A stretch of 32,114 bases of DNA, taken from assembly GCA_045546695.1 (NCBI GenBank), contig JAZQDE010000034.1, forward strand, positions 1 to 32,114. The letters are read 5' to 3'. Each line of letters opens with the position of its first letter. The stretch's first letter is position 1. Below are positions 25,589 through 32,114 of this stretch, piece after piece. The position numbers and the translations under genes are program-made. Under the pieces are notes generated by a model that did no database searches, had not been told where the DNA came from, and saw only the letters and a list, made by a program, of their open reading frames with translations. The stretch comes from SIG424 sp045546695. Lineage in GTDB: Bacteria > Bacillota > Clostridia > UBA1212 > UBA1255.

Positions 25589-26517
25589 ACAATTTCTCTT
25601 TCGTAGCCGGCGCCCGTTACTATCTGCACGACTTTATCATTCAGCATATCCCTGTGGAAGAAATGAATATGTCCCGACAGTACCAGTACTACGGAGCTGT
25701 CTTCTGCCAGAATAAGGTTTATCATTTCAGCAGTCACGCTGTCAGGCACGCAGGAATTATTTCCCAGTAGTACGCGTGAGTTACCTGTCGCAGACGGTTG
25801 CCATACTTCTATCGTTTTATCCCATAAAGTGGTATCACCTGTCTGCGGTTCTATCGGCATGTGAGATACAAAAATTACCGGTTTTTCACCATATGCAACT
25901 GTTTTGAAGGCTTCCAGAGCTTTTGCTGAAAATTTGTTGTTATTGTCATCGGCTGCAAACACGATAAACTCGTCGAATTCCTTTATCTGGTAGCCGTCAT
26001 TTGTAGCGGAAACGTCCTTAAATCTTGGAAGATATTGGCTGAAAGAGGCTTCAGAATAGTATTCTTTTCCATATTCAAAATCGTGATTACCCATTGAATA
26101 AATGTAAGGAAATGGCAGTGCATCTACATTTTCAGAAATCTTTTCTATCGATGCGTACATGGCAGAATCTGTAATATCACCGCCGAGCACAAGAAGGTCA
26201 GGACCTGCCGCCTTCGTATATTCAATCATTTCATTGAACGTTTTGTCAGCGCCGTTTGCATCTGCATCACGAAACATATTGTACCGGGAGATTGCTTTGT
26301 CCTCTATCGCGACCGGATCGCGTTCGTCCGCGAGCGACACGTGCGAGTCTGCTATGAGTATTATCTCGTAATCCTTCTTAAGTCCTTCTACCTCAACAAC
26401 CTCATTGTGGAGCTTTAATTTATATTTTTCTTCCATTTTTTCTTCCTCACTTATGCATCCTGCACATGACAGGAGCATAAAAACAGCAACAAATAAAATA
26501 ATCGATATCCTTTTCAC
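25558..26517 (-). CDS. Calcineurin-like metallophosphoesterase lipoprotein
   Basis: This is a two-metal phosphoesterase anchored outside the cell by lipid. The GTG start at 26517 (GGAGG 9 bases upstream) gives 319 residues, beginning VKRISIILFVAVFMLLSCAG with the lipid-modified cysteine at C18 or C21. The metal-binding motifs are in order: D57-x-H59 (IADSHVSL), GGDITD (D114), GNHDFEYG (N144, H145), VSHMPI (H219) and SGHIHFF (H283, H285). The open frame continues upstream to 26613, but without a ribosome-binding site and ahead of the signal peptide. The substrate is unknown; homologues act on nucleotides, lipids or phosphodiesters. It is divergent from the Crp/Fnr regulator, with 134 bases between starts. 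Confidence 0.88.
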   Translation of the reverse strand: MKRISIILFVAVFMLLSCAGCISEEEKMEEKYKLKLHNEVVEVEGLKKDYEIILIADSHVSLADERDPVAIEDKAISRYNMFRDADANGADKTFNEMIEYTKAAGPDLLVLGGDITDSAMYASIEKISENVDALPFPYIYSMGNHDFEYGKEYYSEASFSQYLPRFKDVSATNDGYQIKEFDEFIVFAADDNNNKFSAKALEAFKTVAYGEKPVIFVSHMPIEPQTGDTTLWDKTIEVWQPSATGNSRVLLGNNSCVPDSVTAEMINLILAEDSSVVLVLSGHIHFFHRDMLNDKVVQIVTGAGYEREIVHITLTASST

Positions 26518-26548
26518 TGTGCATGACCTCCGTTTTGATTCTGATGTT

Positions 26549-26557
26549 ATTTTAGCA
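26549..26557 (-). promoter_or_regulatory. Possible extended -10 promoter of the phosphatase lipoprotein gene
   Basis: On the minus strand TGCTAAAAT is an extended -10 (TGn + TAAAAT) about 32 bases before the GTG start. TTTTCC stands 17 bases upstream as a poor -35. It lies in the 134-base divergent region shared with the Crp/Fnr gene. Confidence 0.45.
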
Positions 26558-26598
26558 TTTTTGTTTGAGAAGGAAAAGCCCCCGTAAAACTTTTCACC

Positions 26599-26627
26599 TT
26601 GATGATATTTCATTATGGGTATATAAT
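26599..26627 (+). promoter_or_regulatory. Sigma-A promoter of the Crp/Fnr regulator gene, with flanking inverted repeat
   Basis: TTGATG (26599-26604), 17 bases, then a perfect TATAAT (26622-26627). The -35 hexamer TTGATG has an inverted partner CATCAA at 26630-26635, so a 6-bp inverted repeat with 25 bases between brackets the core promoter. A regulator, perhaps the product of the downstream gene itself, could bind there; this is inference. Confidence 0.7.
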
Positions 26628-26651
26628 TCCATCAACAAGGAGTGATATTAA

Positions 26652-27302
26652 ATGAGTTTTTCTGTATTTTTTCCAATTTATGATAAATTAACAGCCGGTG
26701 AAAAGCAGTTGCTTGACCAATCTGTTACTTTGAGGAAATTCACGAAAGGCACGACGATTCATAGTGCGGAGACAGACTGTCTGGGACTACTTCTGATACG
26801 CAGTGGCCAACTTCGCGCGTATATGATGTCGGATGAAGGCAAAGAATTTACGGTTTATAGGCTTTTCGAGCGCGATATGTGCCTTTTCTCCGCATCATGC
26901 CTTATGAAAAGCATACAATTTGATATCACAATCACTGCTGAAAAAGATACTGAAGCATGGCATATTCCACCGGTTGTTTACAGACAATTAATGGATAAAT
27001 CAATCGTCATATCAAACTACACAAACGAGCTGATGGCAACGCGTTTTACAGACGTAATGTGGCTTGTCGAGCAGATTATGTGGAAAAGTTTTGACAAACG
27101 ACTGGCTGACTTTTTGCTCCAGGAGAGCGAAATCGAAAACACCCCCTGCCTGAAAATCACTCACGAGCAGATTGCCTCCCACCTCGGCACAGCCAGAGAA
27201 GTGGTAACGAGAATGCTCAAATATTTCCAGACAGAAGGTGCTGTCAAGCTTACAAGAGGTACTATCGAAATAATCGACAGCGACCTGCTTGAAGAGATTT
27301 AA
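26652..27302 (+). CDS. Crp/Fnr-family transcriptional regulator
   Basis: This is a DNA-binding regulator with an N-terminal cyclic-nucleotide-binding-like beta-barrel (about 10-115), a dimer helix (about 120-150) and a Crp-type helix-turn-helix (about 170-193, EQIASHLGTAREVVTRML). The 216 residues are normal for the family. It has no N-terminal FNR-type Fe-S cysteine cluster. Instead C77 and C83 occur in DMCLFSASCLM, a feature I associate with a clostridial Crp/Fnr subgroup. The effector is not evident. The start is ATG 26652 with AAGGAG 9 bases upstream. It is divergent from the phosphatase lipoprotein and convergent with the GH78-like gene, whose stop is 14 bases away; either could be a target. 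Confidence 0.9.
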   Translation: MSFSVFFPIYDKLTAGEKQLLDQSVTLRKFTKGTTIHSAETDCLGLLLIRSGQLRAYMMSDEGKEFTVYRLFERDMCLFSASCLMKSIQFDITITAEKDTEAWHIPPVVYRQLMDKSIVISNYTNELMATRFTDVMWLVEQIMWKSFDKRLADFLLQESEIENTPCLKITHEQIASHLGTAREVVTRMLKYFQTEGAVKLTRGTIEIIDSDLLEEI

Positions 27303-27316
27303 TTATCTGACGGCGA

Positions 27317-29017
27317 TTATTCAACCGTCACTCCGGCAGGCAGTGAGATTTTCGTCTCAATCGTGCCGTCGGATCTCTTGATATGTTCAACACTTATAAT
27401 ACCATGAGGCGTCGGGTAAGTACCTTTGACGTGTTTCAGATTGCCAAGATTTGGCTTTAATGATATTTTTGTGCAACCCGGTGTGAGTGGTCTTATGCCG
27501 AGTACGTATTCCGACATAAATGCCGCAGGGCCTGATGCCCAGCCGTGGCACAGACTGTGGCGGAAACCTTTGTAGCAATATGCGCCGTAGTCACCATGGA
27601 TATCCTTTTCACCTTCAGCCGGCAGTTCGTCAATGCGTCCTGAGCCTTCGAGCCAGTCGATGTTGAAGTCTTCCCAGAAAGTGGTAGCGCCTCTTTCGAG
27701 CATTGCGCCCCAGTATTCTTTGATAATATCGAGTGCCTTGTCCACGTCACCTGCTTTACCGATTGCGCAGAGCATATAGTATCCGAAAAATGTTGAAAAA
27801 CCTTTTGCGCCGCCGGCAGTCAGTACTTCACGTGACATCTTCTGAGCATCCTGCAAGCCTGCAAGTGTCAGAATCGCAGCTGCCTGTTTATTGTTAGTTT
27901 CAGGAATATGTTTTGTAAGTTTCTGTGCTGCATCTTTACAGATATTGGCAGTCTCGTCGTCGCCCAGTTCAACACAAAGTTCGTATCCTTTTTGCATCGC
28001 CATAGCCAGAATGCCCTGCAAGCCGGCATGGGTTGCCTCCGGGTCTGCCTGTGTCGGCCAGTCAACAAATCTGCCCTCCGGTAATTTTTCACAGCCATTT
28101 TCATCAATATATCCAGCAAACAATCTCAGGAGACTTGTCAGATATTCCCTCTGCTCTTCTAAAAACTCCTTGCGGCCGTTTTGCATGTACCAGCCGTGCT
28201 GCACGATTATCCACCAGAGTGAATATGACGAAATGCCGCACATTACTCTCGGAAGAGGCGATTCGTCTCTTGCCAGATTAAGGCTCTTTTCAACAGACTC
28301 GTCGTAACCAAATACTGCCTGTATTGTAGACGTTTCGGGGTGAATGTCGCCAATCCACACAAGGCGGTCTCTTTTAATGCCGTCCCATACGTATTCTTGC
28401 ATATTAAGGTGGACTGTGTATGCCGCTGTATTCCAGATTGTGTTAAGAAGTTCGTCATCAGACTCAAAAGATCCTTTATATTCCAGCTCTCTATATGTGA
28501 AAATGCCCTGGGCACCATATAATGTCACTGTTGCATCCGGCTCAACAACGTCGATTCTTGCAAATCTGAATCCACTCGGGCCGATTTCCGGCATGCTCAG
28601 GAAGCCAACGTCGATTATCTGGTCTCTGTTGATATGGTCGTTTGTTGCGTTCTTTTCACCGCCAATATCTGCCATAGCTTCGCTGACAGACTCCCCGAAT
28701 CTGATGCGCAGATGCGCGCGGGTTGTGCTGACGCCGCTGATGTAGAGCTTGAGATATCCGTGGAACTCCACGCCAAAGTCGATAAGCACGCCACTGCTGC
28801 TGCCTTTCGAAGTCAGTGTGCAGACTTTGTCAGGATTGAAATGTATCTGCTTGAAGCACGGCCTCGTAAGAGCGTCCTCGCCCGTCACGGTCGCCGTATC
28901 CGAATCCGTTTTCCACACAACGCGCGTAGGCGCCATGAAACGTCGCACGCGTTTGTCTTCTTCTGTGTTGTTGAAGATGTCTTCTCTTCTGATTCCATAA
29001 GGTACGTTGTTATTCAT
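27317..29017 (-). CDS. Short GH78-like (alpha-L-rhamnosidase-related) protein
   Basis: The 566 residues contain an N-terminal beta-sandwich (about 20-180), an (alpha/alpha)6 barrel with GH78 features (about 185-500) and a short C-terminal beta domain (GIRPLTPGCTKISLKPNLG). It is about 260 residues shorter than the enzyme at 2379-4865. The GH78 signature is altered: KRDRLVWIGD (D217, D224) replaces QRDERLGWTGD, with Asp in place of the conserved Glu. GATTFWEDFN keeps the second acid. It may be an alpha-rhamnosidase or a relative with another glycoside specificity. There is no signal peptide. The start is ATG 29017 with AGGAGGGG upstream. It appears monocistronic, with a palindrome over its likely promoter. 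Confidence 0.85.
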   Translation of the reverse strand: MNNNVPYGIRREDIFNNTEEDKRVRRFMAPTRVVWKTDSDTATVTGEDALTRPCFKQIHFNPDKVCTLTSKGSSSGVLIDFGVEFHGYLKLYISGVSTTRAHLRIRFGESVSEAMADIGGEKNATNDHINRDQIIDVGFLSMPEIGPSGFRFARIDVVEPDATVTLYGAQGIFTYRELEYKGSFESDDELLNTIWNTAAYTVHLNMQEYVWDGIKRDRLVWIGDIHPETSTIQAVFGYDESVEKSLNLARDESPLPRVMCGISSYSLWWIIVQHGWYMQNGRKEFLEEQREYLTSLLRLFAGYIDENGCEKLPEGRFVDWPTQADPEATHAGLQGILAMAMQKGYELCVELGDDETANICKDAAQKLTKHIPETNNKQAAAILTLAGLQDAQKMSREVLTAGGAKGFSTFFGYYMLCAIGKAGDVDKALDIIKEYWGAMLERGATTFWEDFNIDWLEGSGRIDELPAEGEKDIHGDYGAYCYKGFRHSLCHGWASGPAAFMSEYVLGIRPLTPGCTKISLKPNLGNLKHVKGTYPTPHGIISVEHIKRSDGTIETKISLPAGVTVE

Positions 29018-29039
29018 TTTTTCCCCTCCTGTGAAAGTT

Positions 29040-29053
29040 GGTATAAGTATACC
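29040..29053. promoter_or_regulatory. Perfect 14-bp palindrome, candidate operator for the GH78-like gene
   Basis: GGTATA-AG-TATACC lies 23 bases upstream of the ATG at 29017. Read toward that gene, TGGTATACT forms an extended -10 (TGn + TATACT) that overlaps the palindrome, so a bound repressor would block the promoter. The symmetry and placement suit a LacI- or GntR-type regulator, but no such gene is in the window. Confidence 0.45.
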
Positions 29054-29088
29054 ATATGTGTCAAATCAATGTACATAAATCATTTTTA

Positions 29089-29165
29089 TTGAAAAGTTGG
29101 ATTTATTGAGTGAAAAATATATTGAAAAGTTGGTAAAAATATGGTGTAATATTGTTGAAAAGTTG
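29089..29165 (+). repeat. Three TTGAAAAGTTG copies spaced exactly 33 bases apart
   Basis: Identical 11-mers TTGAAAAGTTG stand at 29089-29099, 29122-29132 and 29155-29165, with unrelated sequence between. In the frame of the DUF4143 open frame they encode an 11-residue spacing of I/V-E-K-L. They end just where recognisable DUF4143-family sequence begins. They may be part of a foreign coding fragment, or a DNA-binding array about three helical turns apart. Confidence 0.6.
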
Positions 29166-30047
29166 TTCAAGGAGGAATTTTTGTATGCAAACGGAGTAAA
29201 CGAGTTTGCCATATCTTCCCTTCGCAAAAAGTTTGAAAAGCTTGAATCTTTAGATGAATCTATGCACAATAAATTCATGGATTTTTTCCGCAAGTATTTA
29301 CTTATAGGCGGTCTTCCCGAGGCAGTCAACACTTATATCAACACTAAAAACATTCACGCAGTTCGTGAGATTCAGCGTGAAATCCACGAGTATTATGCGA
29401 CAGATGCATCAAAATATGGCGAAAACAACAAGCTAAAAATTCGTCGTATTTTTGATTTGATACCTTCTAACATGGAAAACAAAAAAAAGCGCATCGTCGC
29501 CCAGAGTATTGAGAACAAAAAGGGTAAAATTTTCAGCGATTACGCTGAAGAATTTGAATATCTTGTCAGTGCCGGCATAGCACTTGACGTGCAGGCTATA
29601 TCCAACCCAACATTTCCACTGATTGAAACAGCCGGTAAAAACCTGCTGAAGCTTTACATGAGTGACGTCGGTATTCTGACCGGTGTTCTTTATGGAAACA
29701 ATATCCAGGCTGTACTCGCAGATGAAAAAAGCATTAATCTTGGCTCGGTTTATGAAACTGTAGTTGCCAGCGAGCTGGCCGCCCATGGTTGCAAGCTGTT
29801 TTACTATGACAACCGAAGCCGCGGCGAAGTCGATTTCCTTTTTGACGATTATGATTCGTTGTCTGCTGTGCCAATTGAAGTTAAATCCGGCAAAAATTAC
29901 TCTGTTCACAGCGCCCTCAGTACGTTTGTAAAAAACGATGATTATAATGTAAAAAAAGCATACGTGCTTTCAAACAAAAGAGTTGTAAAGCAGAATGAAA
30001 AAATAACGTATCTGCCGATTTATTATGTAATGTTTATGGGTAGTTGA
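29097..30047 (+). pseudogene. DUF4143-domain protein missing its AAA ATPase half (5'-truncated)
   Basis: Full-length members (about 400-450 residues) have an N-terminal AAA_14 ATPase with a Walker A, then a DUF4143 domain with a PD-(D/E)xK nuclease-like core. Here only the second half is seen. Family-like sequence begins around FKEEFLYANGVNEF (about 29166) and continues through RKYLLIGGLPEAV, YLVSAGIALDV, LYMSDVGIL and the nuclease-like EVDFL...PIEVKSGK (about 242-265). No Walker A, ATG or well-placed ribosome-binding site was found; the frame opens at a TTG within a repeat, and is closed by TAA at 29076. A shortened but translated protein cannot be ruled out, since the remaining frame is intact. 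It is convergent with the surface phosphatase, 13 bases apart. Confidence 0.7.
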
Positions 30048-30060
30048 TTATCTGGATTTA

Positions 30061-31749
30061 TCACTTACGTTTTTTCACCGCTATGACTGCAATCACGCCT
30101 GCCGCTACCAGCACTACGGTACATACAGCAATGACAATATATACCTTGTCAGGGCCATTTGTACTATCCGTCTCGCCGTCAGTCCTGTCTGCACTGTAAT
30201 CTACTATAAACTGGGCGGAAGAAATCCATTTTCCGTTAGCAAAATCTCTGCCGAGGACGAGTACGCAATCTTCGTATGCCTTTAAGTAATATCCCTGAGA
30301 GCCTGTTATTCCCACATTCGTGGACATACAGTTGTCATCCCATAAATAGGCAACAGATGATGTATTGAAAATCGTAGGCAATTTGTCGTCGCGCGCCTTC
30401 ATGGACATCGGTGACTCCATTTCCCAGTGGCTGTGCCCCGTAAACAGAATTACCTCGCTGTAGTCCTTTAAAACTGCTGCGAGTTCCTCATCCTGGTTTA
30501 CACCGTGCCACTGTTGATACTCAAAAGTGCCGGCAACAGTATCAATAATTCCCTGATGAAGGAAAACGTAAATCGGTCTGTTTTTATCTCTGTTTTCTGC
30601 CAGTTTATCCCTGAGCCAATTAAGCTGAGTATCAGAAAGTTCAGCATTCAGACCTGTATTTTCACTTCCCAGATAAATAAAATGTGTGCCGTTTATCCAC
30701 TGATCGAAATACACTTTATCGGTAGCGGGATTGGTATATTCTGTAAAAAGTCGCAACTGTTCTTCGTATGAACCGCCCGACAGGTCGTGATTTCCTATAG
30801 CGCAGAAAACAGGTGGTGTATTTTCACCTCTGTCTTCTATTATCTGTGAAAAAGATTTATATTCGCTTTCCAGTCCGTGGTCTGCTATATCGCCGTTTAC
30901 GAAAATTCCTATGCTCTCAGGCGACAGCTTTTTTATATCCTCCAACGCTGCCTTAAAATGGATATTATGTATGTGACTCATTGCCTGATTTATGTGAATA
31001 TCACTAAGAACCTGCATCTCGTACAGAGGCTCGCCAAAATCATATTTTTTTACATTTTCAGGAAGCATTCCGTACGTCGGAGCTGACGTTTTTTTACCTG
31101 TTTTTGCCAACACAAGGACGCGGTCAGCCTCTTTGGGGCTCAATAAATTTTTATCAATGACAAATTCTGTCACCTCGTCTGAAAACTCTACTTTCGCAAG
31201 CATAGTGTAATCATCAAGCGGCCCATTTTCATCTGCCCAGTATATCTCATAATGGTATGGAAATGTGCCATCCCCTGCCGTTATTTCTATCTTGTCCGAT
31301 TTATATTCAACCTTTTTTGGTGCCGGAATATCCGTATCTTGCGTGCCGGGAGAAGAGCTTTCTTCTGTAATAGTAATCTCAACCATATCAAGCACGTTGT
31401 ATCCATCGTTTTCCAAAAGGTAAATAATGTAATCTCCTGCGGGGAGCGTGGCAAGATTGCCGCGATTATTATTGTGCTCTGCATTGAATATGTTTTTAGC
31501 AGTGCCGGACTGATTGCCTTCGGCCGCAACATAATACCATAAAATGGAAGGAACGGACTGGAGCACATCCTCTTTGAGATATATGCCAACACAGTCTTTA
31601 CCACTACCTTGTGCAGTGATAAGTACCGGCTCGCCTTGCGTGTATTGTTCTTTGTCTGTCACAAGAAGTTCCGCTGCCTGCGTGCCGGCCGGCAGGAACA
31701 TAGCGAATAATATTGCAAACATGCATACTACAGTAATAAATCTTTTCAT
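30061..31749 (-). CDS. Cell-surface calcineurin-like metallophosphoesterase
   Basis: This is a secreted, membrane-anchored two-metal phosphoesterase of 562 residues. A signal peptide is at 1-25 (cleavage near GTQA-AE), Ig-like beta domains at about 26-235, the phosphatase domain at about 240-500 and a membrane anchor at about 536-558 followed by KKRK. The metal ligands are D250-x-H252 (VLSDIHIN), NGDIADHG (D287), GNHDLSGG (N320, H321), LHQG (H398) and TGHSHWE (H439, H441). The phosphatase domain faces the outside. I chose ATG 31749; a GTG three codons earlier is possible, and neither has a strong ribosome-binding site. It has its own promoter at 31788-31816. The substrate is unknown. It shares only the catalytic fold with the lipoprotein at 25558-26517. 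Confidence 0.9.
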   Translation of the reverse strand: MKRFITVVCMFAILFAMFLPAGTQAAELLVTDKEQYTQGEPVLITAQGSGKDCVGIYLKEDVLQSVPSILWYYVAAEGNQSGTAKNIFNAEHNNNRGNLATLPAGDYIIYLLENDGYNVLDMVEITITEESSSPGTQDTDIPAPKKVEYKSDKIEITAGDGTFPYHYEIYWADENGPLDDYTMLAKVEFSDEVTEFVIDKNLLSPKEADRVLVLAKTGKKTSAPTYGMLPENVKKYDFGEPLYEMQVLSDIHINQAMSHIHNIHFKAALEDIKKLSPESIGIFVNGDIADHGLESEYKSFSQIIEDRGENTPPVFCAIGNHDLSGGSYEEQLRLFTEYTNPATDKVYFDQWINGTHFIYLGSENTGLNAELSDTQLNWLRDKLAENRDKNRPIYVFLHQGIIDTVAGTFEYQQWHGVNQDEELAAVLKDYSEVILFTGHSHWEMESPMSMKARDDKLPTIFNTSSVAYLWDDNCMSTNVGITGSQGYYLKAYEDCVLVLGRDFANGKWISSAQFIVDYSADRTDGETDSTNGPDKVYIVIAVCTVVLVAAGVIAVIAVKKRK

Positions 31750-31787
31750 CACGGGCACCCAAAAAGGAATTGTTAGTTGATTATCTC

Positions 31788-31816
31788 ATTATATTTGCCA
31801 AGGTGCTTTTTTTCAA
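31788..31816 (-). promoter_or_regulatory. Strong sigma-A promoter of the surface phosphoesterase gene
   Basis: On the minus strand this reads TTGAAA (31811-31816), a 17-base spacer, then a perfect TATAAT (31788-31793). The start site would be near 31781, with a leader of about 32 bases. The repeat-rich non-coding region begins directly upstream. Confidence 0.8.
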
Positions 31817-31860
31817 CTGTTTTTCACATTCCATCCCTCCGGCTGTAAGTCATTTGTGAT

Positions 31861-31896
31861 AATGTCCCACTAAACCACAAGGGAAAATGTCCCACT
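31861..31896. repeat. Paired AATGTCCCACT repeats, possible insertion-sequence end (IS21-like)
   Basis: AATGTCCCACT occurs at 31861-31871 and again at 31886-31896, 25 bases apart. The second copy is preceded by GGGA, giving GGGAAAATGTCCC. IS21-family elements carry several short repeats at each end, and TGTCCCAC-like repeats there fit my memory of the family. TGTGATAATGTCCCACT (from about 31855) would be the outer tip of an element lying to the right. No transposase is in the window, so this is tentative. Confidence 0.4.
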
Positions 31897-31920
31897 TGCT
31901 GTCGCGGTGGCGTGCTCGTG

Positions 31921-31956
31921 GTTGTGGGCGTGGCCGATGTTGTGGGCGTGGCGGCA
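31921..31956. repeat. 18-bp G-rich tandem repeat, two copies
   Basis: GTTGTGGGCGTGGC begins at 31921 and again at 31939, so two 18-base units sit head to tail, differing only in the last four bases. A looser related stretch (GTGGCGTGCTCGTG) lies just before. The complementary strand would read as Thr/Pro-rich or His-rich peptide in two of its frames, but no start or open frame supports translation. Confidence 0.7.
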
Positions 31957-31997
31957 GAATCGTTGACGGGCGAGATTTTCTAAAAATCACTCTGGCT

Positions 31998-32080
31998 ATT
32001 AGAAAAAAACGGATTTTTAAGTAATTATCAGGCTGAAAATGAGTTTTTTTCTAATTAAACTGTGCTACATTAGAAAAAAC
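31998..32080. repeat. Inverted repeats ATTAGAAAAAAAC / GTTTTTTTCTAAT plus a third copy
   Basis: ATTAGAAAAAAAC (31998-32010) and GTTTTTTTCTAAT (32043-32055) are perfect 13-bp inverted repeats 32 bases apart. ATTAGAAAAAAC returns at 32069-32080 in the first orientation, and TTTTCTAA at 31977-31984 in the other. The core TTAGAAAA therefore alternates orientation four times in about 100 bases. Either pairing could fold in RNA or serve as paired protein-binding sites. Confidence 0.65.
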
Positions 32081-32114
32081 AATGATTTTCACGATTTCCA
32101 ATGCTGAAAACAAC

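Larger units (their letters stand above)
31817..32114. other. Non-coding, repeat-rich right edge
   Basis: No supported gene lies between the phosphoesterase promoter and the window end. All three minus frames I read from the right edge hit stops quickly. The stretch has three parts: paired AATGTCCCACT motifs (31861-31896), a G-rich block of about 80 bases (31897-31975) unlike the A/T-rich flanks, and an A/T-rich part with alternating ATTAGAAAA inverted repeats (31976-32080). The abrupt change in composition suggests a joint with a mobile or foreign segment that continues past 32114. Confidence 0.6.

Noticed and set aside
26599..26635. Classical FNR box (TTGAT-N4-ATCAA)
   Set aside because: The half-sites exist but are far too widely spaced, and the regulator lacks the FNR Fe-S cysteine pattern.
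27308..27330. Bidirectional terminator between the Crp/Fnr and GH78-like genes
   Set aside because: TGACGG and CCGTCA form a 6-bp stem, but no T-tract follows on either strand and half the hairpin is inside the GH78-like coding sequence.
29089..29165. CRISPR-like array (regular 33-base spacing)
   Set aside because: Repeats are only 11 bases with three copies, spacers are A/T-rich low-complexity sequence, and no cas genes are present.
31867..31985. Small His-rich or Thr/Pro-rich peptide on the minus strand
   Set aside because: No start codon or ribosome-binding site was found. The frames are short and closed by stops, and the apparent bias comes from the 18-bp repeat.

Overview
The window looks like a chromosomal segment of an anaerobic Gram-positive clostridium, most likely Lachnospiraceae (Butyrivibrio/Roseburia-like). 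This is inferred from the paired glgC and glgD, the comM-dprA-topA-trmFO order typical of Firmicutes, strong GGAGG ribosome-binding sites, canonical TTGACA/TATAAT-type promoters and protein character. Almost everything is on the minus strand; only three genes are on the plus strand, all in the right-hand third. No rRNA, tRNA or CRISPR was seen.

Left part (1-4865): the N-terminal 263 codons of a secreted surface protein running off the left edge, an MgtE magnesium channel, and a large alpha-L-rhamnosidase (GH78) ending in a clear terminator.

Housekeeping block (4879-11110): comM, dprA, topA and trmFO, with a well-formed promoter between dprA and topA. topA and trmFO overlap by 4 bases. The rhamnosidase follows trmFO after only 13 bases, so it probably rides on this transcript.

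Glycogen operon (11163-23380): one promoter (TTGAAT-17-TATAAT) precedes a MutS-like ATPase, then glgB, glgC, glgD, glgA, glgP, a GH13 alpha-glucan hydrolase and nrdR, and a terminator follows nrdR. These genes cover ADP-glucose synthesis (GlgC/GlgD), chain elongation (GlgA), branching (GlgB), phosphorolysis (GlgP) and short-glucan hydrolysis (GH13). The MutS-like gene at the head and nrdR at the tail are the unexpected passengers.

Accessory right part (23409-32114): a membrane protein with a J-like domain lacking HPD sits behind a small lipoprotein. Next come a HAD phosphatase, a calcineurin-like phosphatase lipoprotein, a Crp/Fnr regulator, a short GH78-like protein, a DUF4143 protein that has lost its AAA half, and a large surface metallophosphoesterase. 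The last 300 bases are non-coding and rich in repeats: paired AATGTCCCACT motifs resembling an insertion-sequence end, an 18-bp G-rich tandem repeat, and alternating ATTAGAAAA inverted repeats.

I did not find a clear new defence or biosynthetic system. The best candidates for something undescribed are the lipoprotein/J-like pair, the MutS-like gene heading the glycogen operon, and the repeat-rich right edge. All identifications are by reading motifs; no database search was run.
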